DNA from: Oegoconia quadripuncta | Taxonomy: Eukaryota > Arthropoda > Insecta > Lepidoptera > Autostichidae | DNA length: 64,000 nt | Assembly (NCBI GenBank): GCA_949316235.1 | Contig: OX438747.1 | Span: forward strand, 1,240,501-1,304,500 | Direction: 5' to 3' | Shown here: in pieces, positions 9,680 to 20,135 of the stretch | How the letters are laid out: every line of letters starts with the position of its first letter | How positions within the stretch are numbered: position 1 is the first letter of the stretch | Notes under the pieces: generated by a model | Database searches by the model: none | What the model was told of the DNA's origin: nothing | What the model saw: the letters and a program-made list of their open reading frames with translations, nothing else | Position numbers and translations under genes: made by a program

Positions 9680-10096
9680 TTATTTTTTTTTATATGAGAG
9701 GGTGGCAAACGAGCATGCGGGTCACCTGATGGAAAGCAATCACCGCCGCCCATGGACACCCGCAACACCAAAAGGGTCACAGATGCGTTGCAGGCCTTTG
9801 AGGAAGGTGTAGGCTCGTTTCTTGAAGGTTCCAATGTCGTACTCGTTCGGGAATACCGATGCCGGAAGTCCGTTCCACAGGGTGGTCGTACGTGGTAAGA
9901 AGTTTCTTGAGAAACGTACAGTGGTAGACTTCCACTCATCCTGGTGATGTGGATGGAAATTTAATTTTCGGCGAGAAGTGTATCGGTTAAATTGAGCAGC
10001 GGGTTCTTCAGAACACTCCCCATGAAATATGCGATAGAGAATGCAGAGGGATGCAACGTCTCTTCGCAACGCCAGGGGATCCAGTCCATATAATCG
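9680..10096 (-). mobile_element. CR1/Zenon-like LINE, 3' end
   Basis: The minus strand carries the end of a reverse transcriptase frame, a short 3' untranslated part with CCATCAGGTGACCCGCATGC and GAGCATGCGGG-type sequence, and an A tail (T run at 9683-9690). The same 3' end recurs at 53664, 56727, 51117-51255 and 63128-63260. Insertion is truncated on the 5' side near 10096. Confidence 0.85.
9740..10090 (-). pseudogene. Truncated LINE reverse transcriptase, C-terminal domain
   Basis: About 116 codons of a LINE ORF2 C-terminus remain in frame. They include YGLDPLALRRDVASLCILYR, FHGECSEE, a block ending [20 protein letters not shown] and [11 protein letters not shown]. This is the thumb/C-terminal region that follows the polymerase in CR1/Jockey-like elements. 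The polymerase palm and the endonuclease are absent, so the fragment is inert. The 17 N-terminal codons of the open frame are flanking DNA. The frame is unbroken, which suggests modest age. Confidence 0.8.
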
Positions 10097-10527
10097 CCAT
10101 ATATAAATAATATTACTAATATATAAATAATAAGTCGCCATATAATCTAATATGGGATGGAATGCTGTATATCTTCAACTGTAACCGATTTCTATTTTTT
10201 ACGACCTGTGTTCGAGTCGTCATAAAACATTTATGATTAAATCAAAATCAAAACTTATAGAATAGTTGGAGAACTAAACCCTAAAGCGCCTTATTACATT
10301 ATCTTATTTATAAGAAATCTAATTAGAAAAAAACACGAAGATGTAATCGCAGTTAGAACAGTTAGATTACGATTTAGTTGATTGGAAAGTCCCGACCGCA
10401 TTACTTCCATCCTAAATGCAGATACTAATTCGGAATACATTGCTGGGAGACTTGGCTCTGTTGAATTAGTCTCCGCATGTAGCGCAGCCACCTCACAATG
10501 TGCACAATTTTTCCGATTGGAGTTTTT
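10097..10527. other. Unassigned stretch
   Basis: A 65-codon minus frame (10294-10491) shows no recognisable motif. No family match was found. Confidence 0.4.
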
Positions 10528-11000
10528 TTTTTTTTATGAACCAAGGGTTGGTACTTGACCTCAATCACACCTGATTTTAAGTGAAGATGAGGTCGATGGT
10601 GGAAGCGTACTGACCCGGAAACCCCAACACATTTGGCGGCTGGCTATCTTATCTCTGACAACCGGAACACAACAATGCTATTAACATTGCTGCTTGGCGG
10701 CAGATTTAGATAATATGGTCGTAGCTACCCAGGCGGACATTTAAAATGCCCTACCACCAACCAAACCGAGTACTTAAAAATGGGGATCGAACCTGGACCC
10801 CTATCGCACACTCGACATTTGTCTATCGATAGACATTTGCATGTCTATCTCTTTCACACTTATGTACGTGTGTAAAAGTGACAAACCTATTGATGTCGTT
10901 CGACATTGACATCTCGAGTATGTGAGAATCAGGCTCCAGGCTCCAGCGACCTCTGAATCGTAAACCCAATGTTATTTACATTGAGCCACGGAGGCGGTTT
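10528..11000 (-). mobile_element. SINE A, full length but interrupted
   Basis: The tail (TTTATGAACCAAGGGTTGG) begins after a T run. The body reaches ACCAAACCGAGTACTTAAA, and the tRNA-like head ends at CCACGGAGGCGGTT. About 150 bp of foreign sequence (10793-10945) splits the head between the two halves of the B-box region. Confidence 0.85.
10793..10945. mobile_element. MITE-like insertion inside SINE A
   Basis: The inserted block starts CTGGACCCCTATCGCACACT and ends with a block whose reverse complement starts CTGGAGCCTGATTCTCACAT. These are about 30-bp imperfect inverted ends. Two inner hairpins, ATCGAT-centred and CTTTCACAC...GTGTGTAAAAG, add to the fold-back character. It has no coding sequence. 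The exact edges and target duplication are unclear because GGCTCCA is repeated at the right side. Confidence 0.6.
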
Positions 11001-12002
11001 TAATTTAATTGTATATGAAAACTATGTTGTTACTAACATGCGACCATTGTCGCAAAAGGTGATTAAGTGATCTTGGGCAAAGTGCCAGCAGCGTCGTCAG
11101 TGCGGAGTGCCTGAAATATCAGCGATAACTAACCCACCGTGGGTTACACACCCAGAATGTGATTGCACCACGACTTTAAAACAAAGTCAAGTGTCAGCTG
11201 TGATATAAAATTAACCAAGGTATGAATCTAAACGTCTCACAGTACGTGACTCTAAATAATACGAGAAGGCGAACTAATTTTATGCTTGCAAAAATTCTGC
11301 AACGGAACTTGCGAGGGAAGGGTAAAACAAAAAAGCACCCGAACTAATGTTGCCAGCTCAACAGATTTGCTCCTAATTTTTGTGTGTAATAAAGCTGTGT
11401 TTCGGCTTTTGTATTTTGTATATATTTAGGGAAATTGTAGTAAATTGTCTACAAAAGAATAAGAATTACTAATTGAATTTCATGATATACGTATACCTGT
11501 GCAAAGAGATGTTCGGTTTAATTCAGAATCATCAGCAGCTGCTGATTTTGATACTAATTTCATTGAAAATTTATACCAACATGTGTAGGAATATAAGTTT
11601 CAACTACATTTTGAAAGGTGAAACACTTATGCTCTGTAGGAGTAAATAGTGCTACTCGTTGTTTTATAGCAGGTTCTAATTAAATTAGAATAAAAATTAT
11701 CTTCATTCAGACATATTTAGTAAAATTTCATGTGACAAGACGTATATAAAAAAAACAACTTTTAAACTACGAACATACCTAAAATCAAAAGAATATCAGC
11801 CAGTAAACATTTGGTTAGATTATAAAAAGACGTTTTACAACATGCTCTCCATTTGGTAAGGTAACCTCTCTTTAGTCCTAGAATTAGCAGTGGCAAACCA
11901 GTGAACAAAAGTCATTGGTAAACCGAGATCATTTTGCAAAGCCTGCAAATCCCAGAAGAATTCATAGCATTTTCCGTCCACCTAACTACCTTCTTACACC
12001 TT
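11001..12002. other. Unassigned stretch
   Basis: No reading frame with family character was found. The part at 11030-11200 looks richer in GC than its surroundings and could be old repeat, but I could not match it within the window. Confidence 0.4.
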
Positions 12003-12187
12003 CTTCTAGCGGCCAAACAGCAATGTTAACAGCATTATTGTGTTCCTATTGTTATAGATAGTATAAGATAGCCAGTACCCAAAATAAGATTGGGGTTCCG
12101 GGTGAGCACGTTTCCACCTTATGTCTCATCTTGACTAAACATCAGGTGTGATTAAGGTGAAATGAAACTCGTTGTGTATAAAAAAAT
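12003..12187 (+). mobile_element. SINE A, diverged 3' two-thirds
   Basis: GCCAAACAGCAATGTTAACA, AGATAGCCAGTACCC, TCATCTTGACTAAACATCAG and CGTTGTGTATAAAA align with SINE A in plus orientation. Many substitutions and a missing tRNA-like head mark it as one of the older copies. Confidence 0.7.
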
Positions 12188-12235
12188 GCTCTAGCCCGTA
12201 TACTGTATGTATAATGGACCACATATATGAGTCTA

Positions 12236-12388
12236 AAGCCCGTATTAATAAATGGTTGTTGAGATTGAGATCGCGTTTCAGTCTCAAGACCATTTTTTCT
12301 GATGCCGTTTTAATATGCAACAGATTCTCCAGTGTCAACTTGAGGCAATGTCAATCTTCAGAATGGTTTATTAAAGCGGGCCTTAATG
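12236..12388. mobile_element. Harbinger-like MITE E, short copy
   Basis: The left end reads AGCCCGTATTAATAA and the right end, reverse-complemented, GGCCCGCTTTAATAAACC. The element is about 153 bp, an internal-deletion version of the 320-bp copy at 4596. Flanking bases are TAA on the left and TTA on the right, both of TWA type but not identical. Confidence 0.65.
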
Positions 12389-13957
12389 AGGATACAGAAA
12401 CTGGTAAGTTTCAACAAGATCACGAAAGAGACATTTCGTATAACACATAAAAGAGAAGTATAAATTCGTTCCTCTACATCAGTCTCCTCATTATGAATAG
12501 TCATCAGTATCCTGTGAGTGTGCAAGGGTTTACTGCTGAAACACGATGAGGATCTTTCAAATTTTGTTTAAAGCATGGATTTTGTGTTATTACATTTTTA
12601 AGAATTAATATGGCTAGCAACACTGACTCCAAGTAGCCGATCGGTCCAGCGCTTAGATCATCAATCTGCAAGCTTCCTGCAGCGCCAATTATCTACGGGT
12701 GCGAGAGAGAGAACCGCATACTATCGCCTGTGAGTTGAATAAGGATAGCGGTTAAGAGATGCGAGGACGCTAATAGTATTGCGGTGCGTTCGGAAACTAA
12801 CACACTGCGAATGGAGTTAGGAAATTTTGATTTTTTTTAAATTAAAAAGTGGCTTGGAATGAAAACTAGTAATTAATAAAATTACGGAATTATGAGTAGC
12901 CTAGCTTAATAGCCTAGATAAAGAAATTGCTTGTTGGTAGATATTAGTGTTAAATTTGGGGATTGGAAATCAGCAAATTTGCTGAGTCCCTACGGCTTTT
13001 GCCAGACGAGCGGCGCGGGTAACGGCTCGGGGCGGCGGCAGTGGCCGCGGTACGGGCGGCGTGTGACGTCCAACGCACCGCGGCCGGCCCGTGTTCAACA
13101 TAATTTTATGTTAACCCATTTTATTTGATTTTTTTTTTATTTTTTTGATTGATTATTATTATTTATTTTTACATCGTTTAATACATACATAGGATCTAAA
13201 AGGCTACGTGTGGATACAATTTAAGTTTCCAAAAATTGACGCACCATATTTATATAAAATTAGTTACGCACTAAAAGCTAAAGCATCTTGTACTAAAAGC
13301 ATCAAAACGGACAGATAAGTAATACCATCCCATTATTTAATATCTGATTATTACGAGTTCGTTTGAAAATCTAAATCTTACTCAGCTTGTATCCATTGCA
13401 AAGTTTCTGAACTAGCCTCTCCGCAAATGCAGTCGACGTACGAATTCAAGGTTACGCTGCGCCTGCGCCGATGCACACTAGCACACTCACACGCACACGT
13501 AGTAACACACGCACCCAACCATACATTAGTTGTAATTGGCATCGATTAGCACAGGAAGACTGGTCTATGGCGCTTATATTTTTTTTCTTGCTAAGTATAT
13601 TTTTAGCGTCCGGTCAACTGTGCACTTGTTAGACTAGGTCTTGGATAATAGGTACGTATGGTGGGACATTTCTTGTTGTCGAGAGTAGTGTAATTAGGTT
13701 AGATATTGTTGCTAGGATAGGGTCTTTTAGGATTCTGTCCTCAAATAATATAACAATGTAATCTTTATAACAACTCCGCCATCTTTGCATCGATTTTATA
13801 ACGAGGTGTCATGAATATGACACATAAACCACATGGATCTGTAGTCAAATTTTGAATTAGTAATTATTTGCGGGTAGTTTTTCTCATAAACAAGTCTTGA
13901 TTTTTTGGCGTGTTCATGTGTATTGATAAGTCTCTATAAGTACCGGATACCGGAAAA
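12389..13957. other. Unassigned stretch with a GC-rich island at 13000-13095
   Basis: The island (CGGCGCGGGTAACGGCTCGG and following) stands out in AT-rich DNA and is CpG-dense. A 65-codon plus frame spans it (12931-13128) without recognisable motifs. It could be a relic of a GC-rich LINE or a host promoter or exon. I cannot decide. The rest shows nothing. Confidence 0.35.
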
Positions 13958-14090
13958 AAAAGACCGAAGAAGGTGAGGGTAGACGGTGTGTGAAAGAGGT
14001 GAGTACGGAGATGACGGCTGATAGAGAGAGAGTGGAAGACATGTTGTGCCGACCCCGCCTAGAGTGGGATAAGGGCAGGAAAATTATGAT
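13958..14090 (+). pseudogene. RTE-type LINE 3' remnant
   Basis: AGAAGGTGAGGGTAGACGG, GATGACGGCTGATAGAGAGA and AAGACATGTTGTGCCGACCC, then GGGATAAGGGCAGG, follow the order seen at the C-terminal coding end and 3' untranslated end of insect RTE elements. The family peptide ADR-W-K-T-CADP is broken by substitutions and stops. Confidence 0.55.
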
Positions 14091-14734
14091 AAGTTCCTAA
14101 AGTTGTGAACAATGTTACTTTTAACTTTTCAACTATGTGATTAAAACAAGATTATAGGAACAAGTTATTTGTCATTTTCAGTTATTATTTTATTGATCAA
14201 ATTTTGTGTGATTCGCGAATTCATTCAAAGCTTAATACCGTCGAAAGTATGAGGACAAGGTGTGCGTTTCAGTACTTGCTCGGGAACCCTAAGTTGTTGC
14301 ATGTCCGACATGAACTTATTGGAGACTAAATCTGCCTTTGGCCTCGTTCTCCCTATGAGATATTTGAAACCAGTTATAATGTTAAGAGAACTTAAAATTA
14401 CCTAACCTCAATGCTTTTTACCTTCGATGTTATTTTTTAGGGCTTCCATTACCCAAGAACGTAACTTTTCGTACTTGTTCTAAGTTCCATTTTCTGTAAA
14501 TAAAACTATGTCAGTTACAGAATCAGATCGTCGACGCACAACGTTGAAGAGAAGACCTTTAAATTGCTGAAGTAATTATAAGTAAATATGACTTTACGTT
14601 TTTACAAAATAATGAATTTATGTCACTGCTGTGGCCTTTTTGTATACTGCGGCACACACATAATATTCGTTGTTTCTGTAACTTGTCAGTCTTGTTTTGT
14701 TCCTAAGCTTGTGGCTAGTAGACTTTTTTCTTTT
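14091..14734. other. Unassigned stretch
   Basis: No gene or in-window repeat was identified. Confidence 0.4.
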
Positions 14735-15594
14735 ATGTACAATACTTGGCCTCAATCACACCTGATGTTAAGTGAAGATGAGGTCGAAGGTGGAACCGTA
14801 CTGACCAGGAAACCCCAACACATTTGGGGGACTGGCTATCTTATCTCTGACAACCGGAACACAACAATGCTATTAACATTGCTGCTTGATTTTTTGCATT
14901 TAGATAAGATGGTGGTAGCTAGCCAGGCGGACATTTAAAATGCCCTACCACCAACCAAACCGAGTACAGTAAAATCTCTTTATTCGCGGGGTATATGTTC
15001 CATAAATATGCCGCGAATACAGAAACCGTGAACACAGAATGGTAATTTATATGGGTTTATAGGGGATACGTTCCTAGGTGCCAAAATAAAAAACACAAAT
15101 ATATAAGAAAATCAATTTTATTGATGTTATTGAACATTTTGATTAATCATTATCCTCGAACGTGACGAATAAAATAGGCAGAGCGGCTTTTACCAAAGAA
15201 CGGAACAGCAACATTTAAAAATATACTTTATTCCTTCAGAAATAAGGTTGCTTTCTTCTGTTTGTTTACATTTTCAAAAACGCCGACAGCGGTGTTTGCG
15301 GCAAATGCGACAAAGGCGCCTTAGGTCAAAGTGCTCGGCGGTACCATTTGACGGCACTTGCAAAAGATATTGCGTTAAACACCTATTGGAATTTTGTATG
15401 AAATTTTAGATCCGCGAATAAAGAAATTTTTTGCCGCGAATGAAGAAATTGGGTTGCATTTTTTTAATCCGCGAATAGTGAAAACGCGAATGACGGAAGC
15501 GCGAATAGGGAGCTTTTACTGTACTTAAACATGTATCCCGCTGGGGATCGAACCTGCGACCTCCGAATCGTAAACCCAATGTTGTTTACATTGA
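14735..15594 (-). mobile_element. SINE A, full length, split by a pogo-type MITE
   Basis: Tail and body lie at 14735-14966 and the tRNA-like head at 15522-15594 (head sequence TTTACGATTCGGAGGTCGC on the minus strand). The SINE continues without loss across the inserted element once the duplicated TA is allowed for, so the insertion site can be read exactly. Confidence 0.9.
14967..15521. mobile_element. pogo/Tigger-like MITE, 555 bp
   Basis: Both ends begin CAGTAAAA and continue with CTC..TATTCGCG, with three mismatches in the first 22 bp. The element is flanked by TA (14965-14966 and 15522-15523). CAGT-starting ends with TA duplications are usual for pogo/Tigger. The motif CGCGAAT recurs several times near both ends, probably subterminal transposase-binding sites. 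No transposase frame is present, so it is non-autonomous. Confidence 0.85.
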
Positions 15595-15674
15595 GACTTC
15601 TATAAAGTTTGGATGTTGCTAATCCTCATTTACATGGTGTATATCACATTTAAATAAAACCTATATATTCAGAG

Positions 15675-15842
15675 GGCGGAGTGTAAGTTTTGTTTCGACT
15701 TAACTTTACGTGAAGATTTGTATGGAGAAATATGCAGCGCCTCTAGCGGATAGTTTGCGAAACGATTTTTTTCATAGGGACTTTTTTCGTAAACGCGAAC
15801 GCGATGGTAAAGTTAAAAACGAGACAAAACTTACACTTCGCA
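15675..15842. mobile_element. MITE with about 40-bp inverted ends
   Basis: The left arm (GCGGAGTGTAAGTTTTGT, then TCGACTTAACTTTAC) and the reverse complement of the right arm (GCGAAGTGTAAGTTTTGT, then CTCGTTTTTAACTTTAC) pair with a few mismatches and a one-base offset. The arms enclose about 90 bp. The 64-codon plus-strand frame at 15710-15904 merely runs through the arms. Class and target duplication are not clear. Confidence 0.7.
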
Positions 15843-16594
15843 CACAGAAGTATAGTTTCCCCATTAGCCTTCTAACGGAATCGCTATCACCTGATAGATA
15901 CTAGCTATCTAATTAAGTAGGTAAATATAAGCCAGTTAACCGGCCAGGACGGAGGACATTGCGATCAAATAGTTCGAGTGTTTGTCTGTTTGTGTCTCAA
16001 TAACAGTTACCTTGGAGACAGCTAACGTTATCGGGTGGCAGGCGCGGATCCAGGATTCCGCTGAGGGGAGCAATTTTGGTGTAGTTTACCCATTGTTTTA
16101 TATGCTATAGATATGGTCGCACGCGCAAATGTTTTCGCGCTTTTCTTAGTAGATAAAACAGCGCCATCTCTTAGAATCTTCGAGAACTAATAGGACTGCT
16201 GAGAATAAATGGCGAAAATCGCGTAGGCTTGAAACAAAATCGCATGCAACAAACGCAAGTCAAAGCGCACTTCCTTCAATAAAAAAAAAATAATAATTGA
16301 AACTCCTCTCATCTTCTCCGTGGTTGTCAATATGATTTCTAAGTTATTTCTGAGCAAACAAATGGCATGTATTTTTATTTAATTATTATTATTATTTTTA
16401 TATATATTTAATATTATATATTTAAATATTTAACATATACACATGTATATTTATAAATTTGTGTGTGTGTTATGTAGTCAATAATATATTATATGTTTAA
16501 GTGCAGTTAAATTATCTAGTTATAGTTTGTAGGCTTAGTTTATGTATTTTTATCTTTACGTTATATTTTTTACCAACTATAAAATACACCCGTA
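15843..16594. other. Unassigned stretch, with AT-only tract at 16380-16460
   Basis: Contains a long ATT/TATA-rich tract. I saw no gene or in-window repeat. Confidence 0.4.
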
Positions 16595-16770
16595 TTACCT
16601 CACCTACTGGTAGCCTGTATCTTTACCCTAAGGTTTGCCTGGAAGAGATCGCTGTTAGCGATAAGGCCGCCTTTTTGTGCGATTAATGATGTACGCTCTA
16701 TTCTTCATGTAGCTCTTGTTAATTGTGCAATAAAGAGTATTTGATTGATTGATTGATTGAACATCCGCGA
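16595..16770 (+). repeat. Repeat R (LINE 3' untranslated end), copy 1
   Basis: GTTTGCCTGGAAGAGATCGC, AGCGATAAGGCCGCC and GTGCAATAAAGAGTATT are shared with 37203-37510, 54305-54455 and, reversed, 49205-49318. The AATAAA motif followed by a (GATT)n tail is the expected LINE 3' end structure. Confidence 0.75.
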
Positions 16771-16786
16771 TTCGTCTTACAATACC

Positions 16787-17136
16787 CGGTAGACATTCAA
16801 AATTTGCCTTTAAATAGCTTTAAAACAACCATTAAACAGAAACTATGTGCCAAAAAAATAAAATTTCTGACTATCTGGATGATAAGAAGGACATGAACCG
16901 CTCGGCAAAATCCAGTATATTCTATTCTTATTTTTCTTTATCGAATCATAAATTTAACAATTACTCCGAAATGTATTTGTATTGACTAATTTAAAAAGAG
17001 GAACCCGTGAGTTTCTTGCTCGTTCTTCTCTGGGGAGACTGCCTAGTGAATGAGCGATAACTGTATGTCATGACGATTTCAAATGTTATTCTTATAACTT
17101 ACGAAATAAAACATTTTTGATTTTGATTTTGATTAT
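16787..17136 (+). pseudogene. CR1-like LINE 3' end, copy a
   Basis: The decayed C-terminus reads VDIQNLP-like codons (GTAGACATTCAAAATTTGCC), then TTTCTGACTATCTGGATGAT. It is followed by the 3' untranslated GTTTCTTGCTCGTTCTTCTC block and a (TTTTGA)n tail. The intact-frame relative is at 38597-38962. Confidence 0.75.
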
Positions 17137-17589
17137 GTACGGAAATGCTCACGTGATGGGGAGTGAGCCCGTAGCCGTTAAAACGTACAAATGTATACAT
17201 ATTTTTTGGTGGAAATTGCCATGCGAAAAAATATAGTATCGACGAATAAAAAAAAATTTGAAATGCGCCGACATTAATTTTCAGTGGTTTTCAAAGTTTA
17301 ATTGAGCTTTATTGCTTTCCTTATTTATACCCCAGTCCTAAGTAAATGCTGGGTACGCCCATGGGCTTAGGCAATAACACTCATTGTCCCCTCCTGTATC
17401 CGCTCCTGAGTGATAGACGTTTATCGACTTCATAGAACAAAGAATGCTTAGCACTGATAAAGATAAAAAGGAATTTTTTATATTGAAAGCTGAATGCAAA
17501 TATACTAGGGTGCAATGAATATAGAAGAGATTATTGAGATACATAAAGTTGAACAAAAAGGAATAATGCAATTTGACTTCGACTCTACG
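17137..17589. other. Unassigned stretch
   Basis: A 77-codon minus frame (17338-17571) shows no recognised motif. I saw no repeat match. Confidence 0.4.
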
Positions 17590-17830
17590 TCCCTCCTACT
17601 TTAAAAAAATTCTATAGCCAGTCCTTCAGACTGCAAGCCACTCGTCTGTGGAACTCTTTGCCGGAATCTGTTAGGAAAGCTCAATCTTTAAATATTTTTA
17701 AATTTCAAGTCAAAAACCACTACCTACTTAGGTCTTTGACTTTTTCCTTTTCGTTAACTCCCGCCTCGTGAACATTAGTTGACTATCTATAAGTGTTTCT
17801 AGCGATTGTGTTTTATACATATATTAAGTA
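17590..17830 (+). pseudogene. LINE reverse transcriptase C-terminal fragment
   Basis: One frame reads FRLQATRLWNSLPESVRKAQ, then SLNIFKFQVKNHYL, ending at TGA near 17770. RLWNSLP-(E/D)-VR...FK..K.(H/Y) is the hallmark of the C-terminal region of many insect non-LTR reverse transcriptases. The polymerase itself is missing. A different LINE from the VPVDIQNLP type. Confidence 0.7.
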
Positions 17831-17834
17831 TATA

Positions 17835-18060
17835 TACAGGGTGTAATCGTTAAGTGTGCACAGGCGATTATTCCGTAACTATTATAGATATCAAAAAACA
17901 ATTAACTGATGTCGAAAGTACTTTACCTAATGAGTAAAATGACATTAATAACTTTTTTAAATAAAACGAGAAATATCCAAAAAAATTACAATAAACACTC
18001 CCATACATTTAGCATGAGATAGTAGAGATTTTAGTTTCCTTATTTTAAGTGGAATAGTAT
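17835..18060. repeat. Possible transposon fragment starting ACAGGGTG
   Basis: ACAGGGTGTAATCGTTAAGT, followed by GTGCACAGGCGATTATTCCG, has the look of an insect DNA-transposon end that I have seen dispersed, but I see no second copy or partner end in this window. The call is tentative. Confidence 0.3.
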
Positions 18061-18485
18061 CAACTAATTTTAATGGCTTAATAGCTAATAATAGTTATCC
18101 ATCCATCCAATCCATTATCATTGTAAACTGATTTCATCATATCAACTGACGGTGGCGATACGATCCACGAGATCGAAAACGGCACAAGAAGCCGCGTGAT
18201 CCACTGATCCCGTTAGCGGCTGCGCGGGCGCACGTCGCAACGCAAAAACGCGCTCACACGCCGCCGGGGGAGGGGGGATTTTCACTCGCGAGAAAAATTA
18301 TAGAGAGTGAAAACTGTAAACAAACCTGGTAATGTACAGTGCGCATAAACATTGCTGTTTGATTATGGATTTGTGACGAGGTACTCGTGGCGCAGTATTA
18401 TGTTTCTATGAAGGCATATTTAAGCAACGTTGACACCTGCATCTCCTAAGAAGATAATTCACTTTGGCGACCGAATGTTTTCCAT
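18061..18485. other. Unassigned stretch with GC-rich segment at 18165-18285
   Basis: The GC-rich part (CGGCTGCGCGGGCGCACGTC) stands out from the neighbouring DNA. GTACTCGTGGCGCAG at 18381-18395 repeats the A-box-like start of the 5S-like SINE but nothing else of it follows. No gene was recognised. Confidence 0.35.
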
Positions 18486-18945
18486 TTATGTATTTATTTA
18501 CAAAAAAAATGTATTTGTGTAGTTTATCAACCATCTGGTATCCATAATACAAGCCTAGTCCTCTGCATACTTTTCTTTTCTTTTTTCATTTTTATGCTTG
18601 TTCCCGCGCGCCTCCTGGGTGATAGCTGAAAATCAGTGCTTGCTCATTTATTGAGCATTTTTAATGCGCTGAGCTATGGCCTTGTTGCGTGACTGTTGCA
18701 CACATACCCACATATATTCTATATAGTCTTGAAGGTATTTTTAATGTTATGGTATATTTGTTTATATCTGTTTGTATTTGTTAAAAATTGTATGTCTCTT
18801 GTTTTCTTATTTGTTCATGTTTCTCCTTTGTATGTGTGCCAGTTTATGCAATAAACTTTTTATCTATCTATCTATCTATCCTAGTTGCTTAATGTGGAAC
18901 TAGATTGCGCTGTGTGTATGTACAAAGATATTTATTATTTATTTA
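18486..18945 (+). mobile_element. SINE D subfamily 3' part, interrupted by V
   Basis: TTTGTGTAGTTTATCAACCA and TCTGGTATCCATAATACAAG precede, and CTAGTTGCTTAATGTGGAAC and GCGCTGTGTGTATGTACAAA follow, a 320-bp insertion. The uninterrupted order is visible at 30096-30243. Confidence 0.8.
18560..18879 (+). mobile_element. Retroposon V with (CTAT)n tail, in SINE D
   Basis: The insert ends TGCAATAAAC, then (TATC)n. It is bracketed by CCTAGT at 18554-18559 and 18880-18885, a short target duplication. A reversed relative lies at 19441-19700; they share CTGAAAATCAGTG and GAGCTATGGCC-type blocks. A simple-repeat tail after AATAAA suggests a LINE 3' end or a SINE dependent on one. Confidence 0.75.
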
Positions 18946-18959
18946 TTCATTTACTTTAT

Positions 18960-19092
18960 GTGGACGACCGATTACGTGAAACTGTAAGCGAAACCAACGG
19001 TTGCGGGTTCGAATCCCGCGAGGGGTAAATGTTTGTGTGATGAATACGAACTTTTAGGTATTACCGGGTCATGGATGTTTACATAAATAAAT
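18960..19092 (+). mobile_element. SINE D head fragment
   Basis: The tRNA-like head with GGTTGCGGGTTCGAATCCCG and the start of the body (AATGTTTGTGTGATGAATAC) are present; the 3' part is missing. This is not a tRNA gene: the acceptor-side sequence does not pair across the head. Confidence 0.75.
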
Positions 19093-19249
19093 AAATCTCT
19101 TTATTTCGTGTAAATCATCACTTTAACAATGAAGTTCTGCCAACTGTACTAGTTTTCTCTATGTTACTGTACGCTGTTTCTTCACAAAAGTATTCTTAGT
19201 TTTTATTTCATCAAAAACAAAGACAGATGACATAGTTTTTGATGCATGT

Positions 19250-19396
19250 CTGGTTGGCACTTGACCTCAATCATACCTGATGTTAAGTGAAGATGAGGCC
19301 GAAGGTGGAAGCGTACTGACCCGGAAACCCAAATATTTGGGGAACTGGCTATCTTATCTCTGACAACCGGAACACAACAATGCTATTAACATTGCT
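19250..19396 (-). mobile_element. SINE A 3' fragment
   Basis: GTTGGCACTTGACCTCAATC through TCTGACAACCGGAACACAAC up to GCTATTAACATTGC. The head-proximal half is missing. Confidence 0.8.
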
Positions 19397-19440
19397 TTTC
19401 CATATTAGCTTTGTTCATATTACTTTTCTTTATGTCAAAT

Positions 19441-19700
19441 TTATAGATAGATCGATAAATCGTTTATTTGTATCTCCAGTCACACACATACCATAAGTTC
19501 CAAAGCATTTGGATAAACATATTTTATAACAATTCATAAAAGTAATAAGGATACACTAGAGTATGTGTGTGCTACAGCCGTACAAATGGGTCATAGCTCA
19601 GTGTGTATAATTGCTCAGAGAGCAAAACACTGATTTTCAGCTACTACCCACGAGGAGACACTGGTACAAAAGAGAACAACCAGACAAGCATATTTTACTG
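19441..19700 (-). mobile_element. Retroposon V, minus-strand copy
   Basis: ATAGATAGATCGATAAATCG at the left is the reversed simple-repeat tail. ACCATAAGTTC, GGTCATAGCTCAG and CACTGATTTTCAGCTA match V in reverse order. More diverged than the 18560 copy. Confidence 0.65.
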
Positions 19701-20135
19701 TGCGCGCTCAGTGAATAATGTCACGTAGGTATATGTGTATTAAAATGCAGTATAGGTACTCAAATAGATACAGATACACTATAGCTTCGTTAAAACATGA
19801 ATAATTTTAATCGATGGTAGTAAACCCATAGTGGTATACTCCAACACTTCTATGCAACCAGTACAGGTAGCGCACAAACTGTGTATAAGTTTTTTGTGCG
19901 CGCGCGCATAGCGTCCGCGAGCGAAACTGAAAGTGGAAACCGGCGCAATTATGACATTGTTCTGTCGAGAGAAAAACGCGCGAACACCGGGGAAAACTAC
20001 TAGCGTATGATATTAGCGAGTTTAGTGTAATTAGCGGTATTGTTGACTTTATAAAGAAAAGCTTTTTGTCACGTTAAAACAATTTATGGAAAGCTCTATG
20101 CCAATGGTAATGATTTGTTACCAAAACACCAATAA
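19701..20135. other. Unassigned stretch with CG-rich segment at 19897-20000
   Basis: GTGCGCGCGCGCATAGCG and adjacent sequence are CpG-rich. It could be regulatory or repeat-derived, but no motif I recognise decides it. Confidence 0.35.
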
